Shown here: in pieces, positions 1 through 9,837 of the stretch
Layout of the letters: the number at the start of each line of letters is the position of its first letter
How positions within the stretch are numbered: position 1 is the stretch's first letter
Source: Ceratobasidium sp. AG-K
Taxonomy: Eukaryota > Basidiomycota > Agaricomycetes > Cantharellales > Ceratobasidiaceae
DNA length: 64,000 nt
Assembly: GCA_037039685.1 (NCBI GenBank)
Contig: JAWNGF010000007.1
Coordinates: 2,757,148 to 2,821,147, forward strand
Direction: 5' to 3'
Program-made: the position numbers and the translations under genes
The notes under the pieces: model-generated
Database searches by the model: none
Told to the model about the DNA's origin: nothing
The model's input: only the letters and a program-made list of their open reading frames with translations

Positions 1-52
1 GTCAGCATACAACCACTCAATCGACTATATACAGTAAGTCATACGTGTACTA

Positions 53-1648
53 GTACAGTTAGTTACATTACTATATGCAGAAATCGCGTGCAAAGAGGAT
101 TTGGCTTGGATCCAAGTAAATCGACATACAGAAAATGTGCGTAAATACAATAAGATACAGCAGTGTCAGGGCTACATACCGTATAAACTGGCGTGTCTGT
201 AGCACCAAAAATGACTGAGTTAAAAAATTACTAAACGCGAGGCTGTGCCCATACTGTTTTGTAACACACACTTGAGCTTGAGCACCCCCCGTTGGTGCTC
301 ATCAACTCAGGCAGTATACTACCCGTGGTTAGAGTATTATACTAAAACTGGTGTATCACTATCTCAGGGTAGCTTTCTTAGATGATAAGAGATCCCAGGT
401 TGCTAAATAGATGTGAAACAAGGCACAGAGCAGGGGGCTCAAGGCTCAATGGGTGTCATACATTTTTGAGAGGCCTCGGACATGAATCGACGTTTTCATT
501 GGGTAGAATAGTTCATTAAATCGATCAGAAGGGTTTTTTTTGTGTACTTTACATTTGTTTTCCCATTGGAAACACGTTTTGTTTGCGCATACATGCGGCC
601 CAGGCAGCAGTATTATTGCATTTTGGGGCACTTAAACGTCGTTTTCTCGCTCAATGATAACTATAGACATGCATAAATAACAAGAGCCGCTGTAGGACTG
701 AGTATTGCATCGCTCCAAAGCCGTTGATGGGCCATGAAGAGGCAACCTTACAAAGGGAAAACAACCTTGGCACCCTACCTTGGCAAACCTAAATTGTTTC
801 TCTATGAGCTCATTAGAACAAGGACACCCTCATTCAGGGATTAGCCATAGATCTTATCTCATTACTGCTGCCCTGTTTTTTGATTATCCGTTCAAATGCT
901 TGGGGTGACCAAGATTTGCTGGAGTAAGGCAACAGGGCTGTTTTACTCCCATAAGTTTGCCTCTTAACAACCCATTGGCAGTGCTGGAGCAAGGCGATTC
1001 TCAGTGCAGCAAAACTTCCTGTCACTTATACATGCGTATAGGCAGTATCAAGCCAATTCACAGTGATTAAGCATCCAAAAATGCAGTAATATTACTGTGT
1101 GGGCCTCATGTGTGCGCATATGAAACTTGTTTTCAATGGGAAAGCAAATATAAAATCACCCCAAGACCTGTGCTAGTAACTCTACAGCAATCTTTTACCC
1201 AAATAGCATCTTAGATGGCATTTAGAGTTGCTCAAAAACATAACACACCCATTGAGCCTTAAATCCCTTGCTCAGCGCTTTTTTTGTGGATCTTTAGCAA
1301 TTCTAGTTCTCTCACCAGTGAATAAAGCCATCCTACAATGATAGTAGCCCAAATGTGTCATAATTGTTTAATAGCAGGTACCATAACCGTCTGGTTGACA
1401 AGTGCCAACAGGGAGTGTTCAAGCACAACCATGTGTTACAAAACGGTATGGACACAGCCTCGCGTTTAGTAATTTTTTAGCTCAGTCATTTTTAGTACTA
1501 CAGACACACCAGTTTATATGGTATGTAGCCCTGACACTGCTGTATCTTATTGTATTTAACACACATTTTCTGTATGTCGATTTACTTGGATCCAAGCCAA
1601 ATCCTCTTTGCACGTGATTTCTGCATATAGTAATGTAACTAACTGTAC
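53..1648. mobile_element. Foldback element, a 1.6 kb imperfect palindrome
   Basis: The two ends are inverted copies of each other: bases 53-300 match the reverse complement of about 1400-1648 at high identity. The pairing continues inward: 540-630 pairs with about 1070-1160, and 725-790 pairs with about 910-975. Paired positions always sum to about 1700, so the whole element folds on a centre near 850. The outermost arms read GTACAGTTAGTTACATTAC and its complement. If a TA dinucleotide (54-55 and 1646-1647) is the target duplication, the element begins CAGTTAGTTAC, which would suit a Tc1/mariner-type mobiliser; this class is an inference. No transposase is seen. The small frames on each arm are mirror images and I do not regard them as genes. 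Confidence 0.75.
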
Positions 1649-2306
1649 ATTTGATTCTATTCCATTCGATTTTCAATAGTTTGTCTGTGGCTAAGAAACA
1701 TTAAGTCAGAGTGAGGAAAGCCTCTGAAAAGTTGTTTGAGTTTTGAGACGACGCCTAAGCGTCGGCTTTAGAACAAATATATGTGAAGGGAGAGGGTGAA
1801 GCGCTAGTGGTTGAGGTAATCATGAGGAAGGATATGAGATGGTACAAGGGTTACGCTATTGTATGAATTGAGACTCAAACAAGGATGGGATGGGCACATG
1901 GCTTCTACTAATCGACTGCTCTGGGACTATCATAGCCCAGGCTGAATTAACCATATGGGGGTTCTGCAGGTAGAGCCGAGAATCTATAGCTAAAAGTGAT
2001 GCATTGAGTCATATTATTATTATTTCATATTTATGTTGTTCGCTCTACTAGTCCACGCGCTAGCATAGTACTTCGCGCAGGTTAAGTATGTAGCTCATCA
2101 TAGAGCTCTCTATGGGATGTTTGCCATACCACTCGAGTCCAATCGCTAGGACAATATGTTAGTTGACTGAATGCACAAAACTCCTTTAGGCTGTCGGCTT
2201 ACGCAGTTTGACACCTGAGACTACAATAAACAGTACGGCATACCAAGCAAGTAAAGCGGGGCAAATAAGAGGACATATGATTTGCGTATCTTGCATATTC
2301 AAATAT
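1649..2306. other. Intergenic, no gene seen
   Basis: AT-rich sequence without a convincing reading frame or RNA gene. A short ATT repeat lies near 2013-2025. Confidence 0.6.
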
Positions 2307-2378
2307 AGATGAAACAAGTCGGATATCATAGATCTACGATATCCAACTCGTTTCATATATACAGTATCTAGATACTGT
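2307..2378. repeat. Hairpin followed by an 18-bp perfect palindrome
   Basis: Bases 2309-2327 and 2338-2356 form an inverted repeat with 17 of 19 positions pairing around a loop of about 10 bases. It is followed at 2361-2378 by the perfect palindrome ACAGTATCTAGATACTGT. No gene is close. It could be the core of a small mobile element or a transcription end, and I cannot decide which. Confidence 0.5.
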
Positions 2379-2514
2379 TATTGGTGCACTGAAGCCACCT
2401 TGCAACGTAATACCAAACTCTCCAAATCAACCTGTAGTGTTTAGCCTCCAAAGGCGTACGGGCTGCCGTTGTTTGCCACAAGATATCCAGCTTGACTTTG
2501 ATCCACTCCAGAAA

Positions 2515-2960
2515 TGTCGTAAGCTTCTTCTTGGTGGCTATGAGACAAGCCGCGATGGAGAGTGGACAGCACTAAGACCTAAGTGACCTCTTGAGCCGCA
2601 ACACACTTAAGCGTCTGTAGGCTCTTGAGGGTAGGGGTGGTTCTAAGTGTCACTCAAAGGGGATGTTTTGACAAGACAAAACAAGCTGGGGTTGCCAGGC
2701 TTGTTGGTCCTCTATATATATAAAGAAAGTGGCCGAGTCATACAGGGCGCAGCCACACAAGTCATACAGTCTACCAGTCAGGAGTGTCCATGTGAGTCAT
2801 GCTGTATGAACAGACATGACTCGTACAAAGCACAGCCGCGTTACACGATGTAACAGAATAACCACAAGAAGGTGGCAACGCGGCAAACAGAAACACAAAA
2901 GAAGGGAACAGGCGGGCGAGACAAACAGGCGAGTCCGATGGAGTGAGCTGGCTCACGACA
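2515..2960 (-). mobile_element. Solo LTR of the Ty3/gypsy family, inverted
   Basis: Read on the minus strand, this 446-bp segment starts TGTCGTGAGC and ends GCTTACGACA. It matches the 456-bp LTRs of the complete element at 3435-10663 over its full length, with scattered substitutions and short indels. It is flanked by a perfect 5-bp target duplication, AGAAA (2510-2514 and 2961-2965). That identifies a solo LTR left after recombination between the two LTRs of an older copy. It lies 474 bp from, and opposite to, the left LTR of the intact element. Confidence 0.9.
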
Positions 2961-3295
2961 AGAAATGATTTGCTGAATGCACTTCGGAGGTGGGCCCCTG
3001 GGACCACCCCGGAAAGCGTGGTAAAGAAGGCACTAAAGCTACCTACAACCAACTTGTTGCTTTCTAAAGTTATCAAAAATCAGTCAGGATTTAGTGGATG
3101 AAGCTATCAGACATAACCTATTATGGGATCTGCCAGAGAACTGGGTGGGTTCAGCATCAACAAAATACGACCTATAAGGTTGAGTAAATCACTTTGAGCT
3201 ATAGCCCTGGCTAGTTCCGGAGTGATGGCAGAGGGGGTTGGGTGCTCAGGAGTGGGTGCAATTAGCAGTCTACTGCGCAGAGTCCTTAGTAAATA

Positions 3296-3434
3296 AATAA
3301 ATAAGCATTCAGTCTCAAGACCCTCCTCAGAGATCCAAAGGTTCCCGAGTCATGGCCCGTATAAAAAGGAATCACTTCATCTCTTTTTTGAATAACCAGT
3401 TGGTCCCACATATTTCCTATTGTTACTTTGAATA
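3296..3434 (-). pseudogene. Downstream part of a reading frame split by the retrotransposon
   Basis: If the 7.2 kb element and one copy of its GAATA duplication are removed, a minus-strand frame entering from 10951-10669 continues here without a stop for about 45 codons to a TAA at 3296-3298. The product is not recognised. Whether it was ever a gene is uncertain, because a stretch this short can stay open by chance. The remaining bases 2961-3295 show no gene. Confidence 0.3.
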
Positions 3435-3890
3435 TGTCGTGAGCTAGCTCACTCCATCGGACTCGCCTGTAGTCTCGCCCGCCTGCTCCCGTCTCTTGTG
3501 TTGTGTTTCCGTTTCTGTTTGCCGCGTTGCCACCTTCTTGTGGTTATGTGTTACACTGTGTAACGCGGCTGTGCTTTGTACGAGTCATGTCTGTTCATAC
3601 AGCATGACTCACATGGACACTCCTGTTTGGCTTGTATGTATGACTCGTATGGCTGCGTCTTGTATGACTCAGTCTCTTTCTGAATATATATAGAGGACCA
3701 ACAAGCCTGGTAACCCCAGCTTGTTTTGTCTCGTCAAAACATCCCCTTTGAGTGACACTTTGAACCACCCCTACCCTCAAGAGCCTACAGACGCTTAAGT
3801 GTGTTGCGGTTCGAGAGGTCACTTAGGTCTCAGTGCCGTCCACTCTCTGTCGCGGCTTGTCTCATAGCCAACAAGAAGAAGCTTACGACA
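3435..3890 (+). repeat. 5' LTR
   Basis: Starts TGTCGTGAGC and ends CTTACGACA, with the usual TG...CA ends, 456 bp. It carries the promoter of the element (TATA-like run at 3684-3692). Several TGACTC/GAGTCA motifs lie upstream in the U3 part (for example near 3576-3583, 3604-3609 and 3666-3671). They resemble AP-1/Gcn4-type sites, which is a pattern match only. Confidence 0.95.
3684..3729 (+). promoter_or_regulatory. LTR promoter: TATA box and predicted transcript start
   Basis: A TATA-like run (ATATATATAG) at about 3683-3692 lies 26-34 bases before AGCTTGTTTTGT at 3718-3729. These 12 bases are the exact complement of 3893-3904, just after the LTR. In Tf1/sushi-type elements the primer is the first 11 or so bases of the transcript, so 3718 is the predicted start of the RNA. 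Confidence 0.65.
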
Positions 3891-3892
3891 TT

Positions 3893-3904
3893 ACAAAACA
3901 AGCT
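3893..3904 (+). other. Self-priming primer-binding site
   Basis: ACAAAACAAGCT, starting 3 bases after the LTR end, is fully complementary to 3718-3729 in the LTR. The match stops exactly at both ends. No obvious tRNA 3'-end complement (TGG...) is present at this position. The arrangement matches the self-priming of Tf1 and sushi-class elements, where the RNA 5' end folds back as primer. Confidence 0.7.
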
Positions 3905-3919
3905 TAACAACACACAAAC

Positions 3920-5920
3920 ATGTCTATTCAAGAAGATGGAGGGTCACGTCCCTCATCTGTGATATCAACAAGGAGAGGACCTAGTCGGGCAGCAAGACCC
4001 ACAGGATCACTAAACGAGCAAGATATTGCACAAACTCAAGCGGGAGGTCCCGCCCGATCACGCCCCCAAAGTCAAACATCAATGCCGGGAGCTTTCGGCA
4101 TTCCTGACATGACAACAGTACAAGAAGAAGAACCCACTATCACGAATAGAGAACCAGGAGACCTCACAAATGACCCTACTCCGGCTGTAATTCATATTTC
4201 AACTGCAACTCCAGGGCCATCACGTCCCTTATGGCCGTTAGGAAACAGAAGACAGTTCTTTTCTCCCCAACCCGAAGCCCATGGGGGTGTATCGCTTGTT
4301 CCCATCAGACCTCCCCCCACGCCACACATTCCCAATGTCCCTACAGTTCCTCAAATTGGAGGAACCGTCACCAACGCAGGACCAATTCCAGTGGCTTCCC
4401 AGCCAGTCACACCGGTGATCCCAGCACCACCATATATCCCACAAGGATACTCCGAGCAATCAGGCGCGATACAACAAGGCGCCGGAGATCCAGGGAGCTC
4501 AAGTTCAAGTTCCAGTTCTAGCGGCAGGACTGTAATCAGCAATTTAGATGACCTAGACGACCTTCTAGAAGGAAGACACAACGCTACTCTTAGGGTTATA
4601 GACGGAATGAGGGTCACTATAGATCGAAGGCTTAGTGGTCTAGAACAAGCCACCCAGGTTCTAGCAAACAACCAGCAAATCTTTAACGACTCCATCAACA
4701 CCCTACAAGGAACCCTAACAGACATTCTGAACTCGGCAAGAAATGGCGAACATAATTCCTTTCTAGTCGGTCAAGACGTAACCCGCCTTCGAAATGAAGT
4801 TACCAACACCCAAGGACTAGTGAATAACGTACGCGAAGAACTCAACACTACCAGGCAAGCACAACTCGTGTGGAATGAGGCAGTAACACAAGGACTAGAA
4901 ACCTTACGAGAAGAAGGAGCCTCCTTCACTACCAAAATTACGGAAGTGCAGCAAACCATCAACAATATGCGAGAAGAAATGGACAAAGCATCCCTGCACG
5001 GAATCCCCTCTAGGCGATCAAATTCCCCACCCCATCCAGACGCGGAATCCACCAGGATCGACGAATTAGAATTAAGAATCCAACGGCTAACCGAAAACCC
5101 AAACACCGGTAGCGGACCACGTCGTCCAAAAGTAACCCGTCCAGAAGCCTTCGACGGAAAGAAAGGGGAAGGTGCCGAAATGTTCATCACTCAAATGGAA
5201 AGCTACTTTCTACGCCTAGGCGACCAATACACTTCCAGCGAAGAAAGGATCCGCGAAGCCCTAGCAAACTTCAAATCCGAGAACAAAGCTGCCACTCACT
5301 GGGCACAAGTACTCTTACGATCGCTCAACCAAAGGGAAAATAACCAAAACCTTGCCTCATGGGAAAGTTTCAAGGCACACTTCATGGAACAGTTCAGCGA
5401 CCCCAACAAAAAAGCTAAAGCCGAATCAGATATCCGAAAATGCAAACAAAACAACTCTGTAGCAAACTATGCCTCGGAATTCCGATATCTCCTGGTAGAC
5501 GTAAATTGGGGACAGGAAGCGCTGATCAACCAATTCAAGGAAGGGTTAAAGTCTGAAGTCAAAACCGAACTAGCTCGTTTTGAACTAACCCTGATCAATG
5601 AAGATGGGACAGAACGAGAACTTTCCCTTGACAGGTGGATCTCAATCGCAATCTCTATTGACCAGAAACTGCAACAGATCAAGACCTCTACAGGGAAGAA
5701 AGCAGCCCAACCAACCGCTAGCAGACAATCCTCTACAAAGCGGCTTCCCGACGAAGTATACAAGGCAAGGATAGCAAGCAACCGCTGCCTGAAGTGCGGA
5801 CAGGAAGGACATCGTTCATTCAAATGCCCATCCAAGGAATGGATAACGACAGAACCTAGCGTTAAAGGAAGAGAGGCAACAATTGTAGAGGACTCGGGAA
5901 AAGAAGGGGTCTCCCTCTAA
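3920..5920 (+). CDS. gag: Gag polyprotein of the Ty3/gypsy element
   Basis: Forms the cytoplasmic particle that packages the element's RNA. The frame encodes 666 residues from ATG 3920. Residues 1-200 are Pro/Ser/Gln-rich with a serine run (about 194-202). About 205-365 are predicted helical with coiled-coil character. About 405-560 look like the retrotransposon gag domain, with paired tryptophans and the patch FKAHFMEQFSDPNKKAKAE. A CCHC zinc knuckle, CLKCGQEGHRSFKC, lies at about residues 622-635 and binds RNA. The ATG lies 15 bases after the primer-binding site. The stop TAA is at 5918-5920; pol follows in the -1 frame, overlapping gag from 5866. Intact, with no internal stop. Confidence 0.93.
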   Translation: MSIQEDGGSRPSSVISTRRGPSRAARPTGSLNEQDIAQTQAGGPARSRPQSQTSMPGAFGIPDMTTVQEEEPTITNREPGDLTNDPTPAVIHISTATPGPSRPLWPLGNRRQFFSPQPEAHGGVSLVPIRPPPTPHIPNVPTVPQIGGTVTNAGPIPVASQPVTPVIPAPPYIPQGYSEQSGAIQQGAGDPGSSSSSSSSSGRTVISNLDDLDDLLEGRHNATLRVIDGMRVTIDRRLSGLEQATQVLANNQQIFNDSINTLQGTLTDILNSARNGEHNSFLVGQDVTRLRNEVTNTQGLVNNVREELNTTRQAQLVWNEAVTQGLETLREEGASFTTKITEVQQTINNMREEMDKASLHGIPSRRSNSPPHPDAESTRIDELELRIQRLTENPNTGSGPRRPKVTRPEAFDGKKGEGAEMFITQMESYFLRLGDQYTSSEERIREALANFKSENKAATHWAQVLLRSLNQRENNQNLASWESFKAHFMEQFSDPNKKAKAESDIRKCKQNNSVANYASEFRYLLVDVNWGQEALINQFKEGLKSEVKTELARFELTLINEDGTERELSLDRWISIAISIDQKLQQIKTSTGKKAAQPTASRQSSTKRLPDEVYKARIASNRCLKCGQEGHRSFKCPSKEWITTEPSVKGREATIVEDSGKEGVSL

Positions 5921-8900
5921 CTGTGTGTGGAGAGACCGAAAAACCAGCAACGGAAACAATGTACTTTAGAGCGACAAATGAATCTACCATTGTCTACACG
6001 AACGTTGCTGGAATCACAGAACCTATCCCAACCCTCATCGATTCTGGAGCATCAAAAAACTTCTTGGACATCTCGTGGGCTCGATCCAACAACATTCCAC
6101 TCATGGAACTCTCCACTCCTAGAAGAGTAATTGGTATCCAGGGGAAAGAACTCTCTCACCAAATACGTTTCAAAGCAAGGCTGAAACTAGAAGTAGAGGG
6201 AAGAACCTTCAAGCAAATCTTCTTCGCTATGCCCACTGGAGAAACTAAACTTATCCTAGGATTGGAATGGTTAGAGGAATCAAACCCTGTCATCGATTGG
6301 AAAACAAAGCACATATCATGGCGAACAGAAGCCATTCAAGCAAGGACAGCCTCAATAGACGACCTGCCCGAAGAATTCAAGGAATTTGCCGATGTCTTCA
6401 GCGAAGAAAAATTCAAGAGAATCCCAGATCATCGCCCTTACGACTGTGCCATCGACTTCAAAGAAGGAGCTGAACTTCCGAAACCAGCCAGACCTATTCC
6501 ACTCTCTCCAGCAGAGTCGATTGCGCTGAGAGAATACTTGGATGAGGAAATCGCAGCGGGGAAAATCCGACCAAGCAAATCGCCCATTGCTTCACCTTGC
6601 TTCTTTGTCAAAAAACCGATCGATCCAAAAAACCCAGGGGCGGTCCGCCAATTACGACTTGTCCAAGATCTTAGAGGAGTAAACGCCATCACAAAAGACG
6701 ACAGATTCCCAATGCCCCTAATGGAAGATCTCTTGGATAAAATCAAAGACGCAAAAATTTTCTCCAAGATCGATTTGCGCATGGGTTTCAACAATATCAG
6801 AATCAGGGAAGGAGACGAATGGAAGACAGCCTTCAGAACAAAGGAAGGACTGTTCGAATACGTTGTCATGCCCTTTGGACTAAAGAACGCGCCCGCCATA
6901 TTCCAAAGATATATGAACCACATCTTCCATGATCTCATTGACGTATGTGTCATAGTATATATCGACGACATCCTAGTCTTCTCTAAGGACAGAAGTCAAC
7001 ATACCGTGGATGTCAGGAAGGTGCTAAAAATCCTACTGGAAGAAAACCTTTTCGCAAAGCTTCCAAAATGCGAATTCTTTGTCACAAAATTGACATATAC
7101 TGGACTTGGAATCAGCGATTCGGGCATCTCAATGGAGGAAGAAAAGGTCAAGGCAATAAAGGAGTGGAAGGAACCGAGAACTGTCAAACAGGTCCAAGCA
7201 TTCCTAGGATTCGCAAATTTCTACCGAAGATTTGTTCCGAATTTCAGCCAATTAGCTAAACCCCTCACGTCCCTAACAAGAAAGGAGAACAAATGGGAAT
7301 GGGGAAGCGATCAACAGGAAGCATTTGAAGCCCTGAAGACGGAAATCAGCAAGGAGCCTACACTACGCCATCCAAACCCGGACAAACCCTTCTTCTTGGA
7401 GACAGACGCAAGCGGAGTAGCAATGGGAGCAATCCTGTCGCAAAGGCAGGATGATGGCTACCTACACCCTATCGCTTTTCTTTCAAAATCTTTCAATGAG
7501 GCTCAGCTCAACTACGACGTACACGATAAAGAACTTATGGCCATCATAGAATCTTTAACACATTGGAGGCTATACCTTGAAGGAACAACGGACCCTATCA
7601 CCATCTACACCGACCATAGGAACCTACAATTCTGGAAAGAAGCGAGAACGTTTAACCGTCGACACGCAAGATGGCATCAATTGCTGGCTTCTTACAACTT
7701 TGACATCATTTATCGCCCTGGAATCCTGTCATCAAAACCTGACCTTTTGTCAAGACGGTCAGATCACGAGGATATCCCGACGCCTGAACAAATCATGATA
7801 TCTGCCGAAAAATTCAAGGGATTTATGGGACAAGTTGACACAAACATCATTGAAACTATCAAGGAGGCTCAGGAAACAGATGAAGGACTGACACGAATCA
7901 AAGAAATCTGCAAATCAAGGGAAACGCTACCAAAGACCCTACAACACAGCGCAAAGGACTATGATTTCAAGGAAGGACTATTATGGTTCAGGGGGAGGAT
8001 CTACGTGCCGGAGGATAAGGAATCCAGACTAGCCGTCATGCGAACTCATCACGACTCAAAGATTGCAGGACATCAAGGACAGGCTAGAACTCTGGAACTA
8101 ATATCAAGAAGATACTTCTGGCCAGGAATGAAGCAAAGCATAAACAGATACGTGGAATCATGCGAGACCTGCCAACGGACAAAGGGATCGAAGTCCATAG
8201 TCCCGATTAAACCTCTGGAAATTCCAAGAGGACCGTGGGAAGATATAGCATTCGACTTCGTGGTGAAATTGCCAAAATCCAGGGGGTCAGATAGCATCTT
8301 AGTAGTGGTGGACCGATTCTCAAGAATGGCGCACTTCATACCCTGCAAAGAATCCCACACGGCAAGCGACCTTGCAAATCTCTTCATCACAAATGTTTGG
8401 AAATTGCACGGTTTTCCAAAAAGCACAATCTCAGACCGAGGGACTACTTTCAATTCCAAACTTATGAAAGCCATTTATGAGAAGATTGGAACTAGCCCAG
8501 GTTTCAGTACTGCCTACCACCCCCAAACAGATGGAATAACGGAAAGGATAAATCAATGGATGGAAGGCTGGCTACGATCTTTTGTCAACTACCGACAGGA
8601 TGACTGGGCGGACTTGTTGCCTATTGCGGAATTCAGCTATAATCTACAGAAGCACCGCGTAACGGGTAGTTCCCCTTTCGAAATTGTCTACGGAAGAGAA
8701 CCACTGTGGAACATCTCAACAGAGGAATCAGCAGTTCCAGAAGCAAACAACATCACAGGGAAATGGCGTAAAATCCGGGACGAAGCTATTGCATCAATGG
8801 AAACCCAAAGGCTCCCAGAAGAAGAACCGAAGAACAAGTACCAAGAGGGAGATCTAGTTTGGCTGCTGGGAAAGAACATTCAAACAAAGAGACCATCAAA

Positions 8901-9837
8901 GAAACTGGACAACAAAAAGCACGGGCCGTTCGTCGTGAAGCGACAGATAGGGTCACACGCTTATGAGCTCGATTTGCCGGCAACAATGAGGGTACACCCT
9001 GTTTTCCACATCGACTTGCTGAGCCCTTACAAGGGAGACACTGAGTTCAGCCGTAACCAACCCCGACCGCCGCCGATCATAACAGAAGAAGGAGAGGAAG
9101 AATATGAAGTAGATAAGATTTTGGACTGGAAGGAGACAAAGGACGGCCTGTTTTACAGGGTCAGATGGAAGGGTTATGGAAGTGAAGAAGACACAGAACA
9201 AAGGGCGGAAGATTTTGGCCACCTTTCAAAGATCATCAAGGACCTTCTACGCCGACACCCCGAGGCTCCCACGCCATCTAACTACGCTCCAGGGAGGATA
9301 AAAGGCAGAGGCAGCGAAACCAGTAGTGTCACTTGCAAAACTTGCTACTACTCCAAGACATTCCACCAACTCCACGCTTTAAATCTTTTTTGTCCTCTAC
9401 AATGCCTGCCGTCACCCGTTCCACCATTGCCAACAACCTCATCCGCGTCCTCGAAGGACCGGCCTTTGCCACGGCAAGAATCCTCGACTCCGGAGCTGCC
9501 CTCTATGTCTTTAAGAGGTCGCAACAAAGCTCTGGAAGAATGCACTTCAGGGCCTCGGACGATATCCTCCACTCAGACCTGGGGGAATTCCAGTGGGTTG
9601 GAAAAAAGTGGCCGACGCGCATGCAGCTCCTACGAAAGGACATATTCGTCTGTCGAGGGTGTGCCGCTTTCCAGGTCTCGGAGGTCGTCCTCCTCTCCAC
9701 CCATATGCTTGGAGTGGTCGAATGGGGACAAGAAGGGGCGTACTCCAGCGAGTGGGTACCAGGTTACGACGGAAGACAGCCAACGCTCCGACCTAGATGG
9801 AACGATGCCTGGGACGCCAACTACGAGAAGGACCTGA
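5866..9837 (+). CDS. pol: Pol polyprotein: protease, RT, RNase H, integrase, chromodomain
   Basis: Open from 5866 in the -1 frame relative to gag and probably made only by frameshifting near 5896; there is no early ATG. Numbered from 5923, domains in order are: aspartic protease with DSGA near residue 40; reverse transcriptase with YIDDILVFS near residue 345; RNase H with ETDASG, HDKELMAI and YTDH; and integrase with an HHCC zinc finger (HH...H...C..C) followed by the DDE core, with aspartates in VVVDRFS and ISDRG and glutamate in TDGITERINQ. A chromodomain (EYEVDKILDWKE...WKGYG, bases about 9100-9260) follows; it tethers integration to marked chromatin in known chromoviruses. The last 145 or so codons are Ser/Arg-rich, overlap ORF3 in another frame, and may not be functional pol sequence. 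Confidence 0.93.
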   Translation, partial: RKRGNNCRGLGKRRGLPLTVCGETEKPATETMYFRATNESTIVYTNVAGITEPIPTLIDSGASKNFLDISWARSNNIPLMELSTPRRVIGIQGKELSHQIRFKARLKLEVEGRTFKQIFFAMPTGETKLILGLEWLEESNPVIDWKTKHISWRTEAIQARTASIDDLPEEFKEFADVFSEEKFKRIPDHRPYDCAIDFKEGAELPKPARPIPLSPAESIALREYLDEEIAAGKIRPSKSPIASPCFFVKKPIDPKNPGAVRQLRLVQDLRGVNAITKDDRFPMPLMEDLLDKIKDAKIFSKIDLRMGFNNIRIREGDEWKTAFRTKEGLFEYVVMPFGLKNAPAIFQRYMNHIFHDLIDVCVIVYIDDILVFSKDRSQHTVDVRKVLKILLEENLFAKLPKCEFFVTKLTYTGLGISDSGISMEEEKVKAIKEWKEPRTVKQVQAFLGFANFYRRFVPNFSQLAKPLTSLTRKENKWEWGSDQQEAFEALKTEISKEPTLRHPNPDKPFFLETDASGVAMGAILSQRQDDGYLHPIAFLSKSFNEAQLNYDVHDKELMAIIESLTHWRLYLEGTTDPITIYTDHRNLQFWKEARTFNRRHARWHQLLASYNFDIIYRPGILSSKPDLLSRRSDHEDIPTPEQIMISAEKFKGFMGQVDTNIIETIKEAQETDEGLTRIKEICKSRETLPKTLQHSAKDYDFKEGLLWFRGRIYVPEDKESRLAVMRTHHDSKIAGHQGQARTLELISRRYFWPGMKQSINRYVESCETCQRTKGSKSIVPIKPLEIPRGPWEDIAFDFVVKLPKSRGSDSILVVVDRFSRMAHFIPCKESHTASDLANLFITNVWKLHGFPKSTISDRGTTFNSKLMKAIYEKIGTSPGFSTAYHPQTDGITERINQWMEGWLRSFVNYRQDDWADLLPIAEFSYNLQKHRVTGSSPFEIVYGREPLWNISTEESAVPEANNITGKWRKIRDEAIASMETQRLPEEEPKNKYQEGDLVWLLGKNIQTKRPSKKLDNKKHGPFVVKRQIGSHAYELDLPATMRVHPVFHIDLLSPYKGDTEFSRNQPRPPPIITEEGEEEYEVDKILDWKETKDGLFYRVRWKGYGSEEDTEQRAEDFGHLSKIIKDLLRRHPEAPTPSNYAPGRIKGRGSETSSVTCKTCYYSKTFHQLHALNLFCPLQCLPSPVPPLPTTSSASSKDRPLPRQESSTPELPSMSLRGRNKALEECTSGPRTISSTQTWGNSSGLEKSGRRACSSYERTYSSVEGVPLSRSRRSSSSPPICLEWSNGDKKGRTPASGYQVTTEDSQRSDLDGTMPGTPTTRRT
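5896..5937 (+). promoter_or_regulatory. Programmed -1 ribosomal frameshift signal (gag to pol)
   Basis: The heptamer G GGA AAA (5896-5902) is in the gag frame with the phase required for -1 slippage (X XXY YYZ). After a 5-base spacer, 5908-5913 (GGTCTC) pairs with 5932-5937 (GAGACC), extendable by two G-C pairs past a bulge. Pol is open in the -1 frame from 5866. Heptamer phase, spacer and stem all fit the classical signal. Function is inferred. Confidence 0.75.

Noticed and set aside
446..1025. Small minus-strand frames inside the foldback element
   Set aside because: They lie in the palindromic arms, are not conserved between arms and lack transposase motifs.
3496..3822. 65- and 75-codon frames in the LTRs (repeated near 10269-10595)
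   Set aside because: They are identical in both LTRs only because the LTRs are; no start context or coding signal.
5923..5925. GTG at 5923 as a start codon for pol
   Set aside because: Eukaryotic translation would not normally use it. The frame is open upstream and a frameshift signal explains expression.
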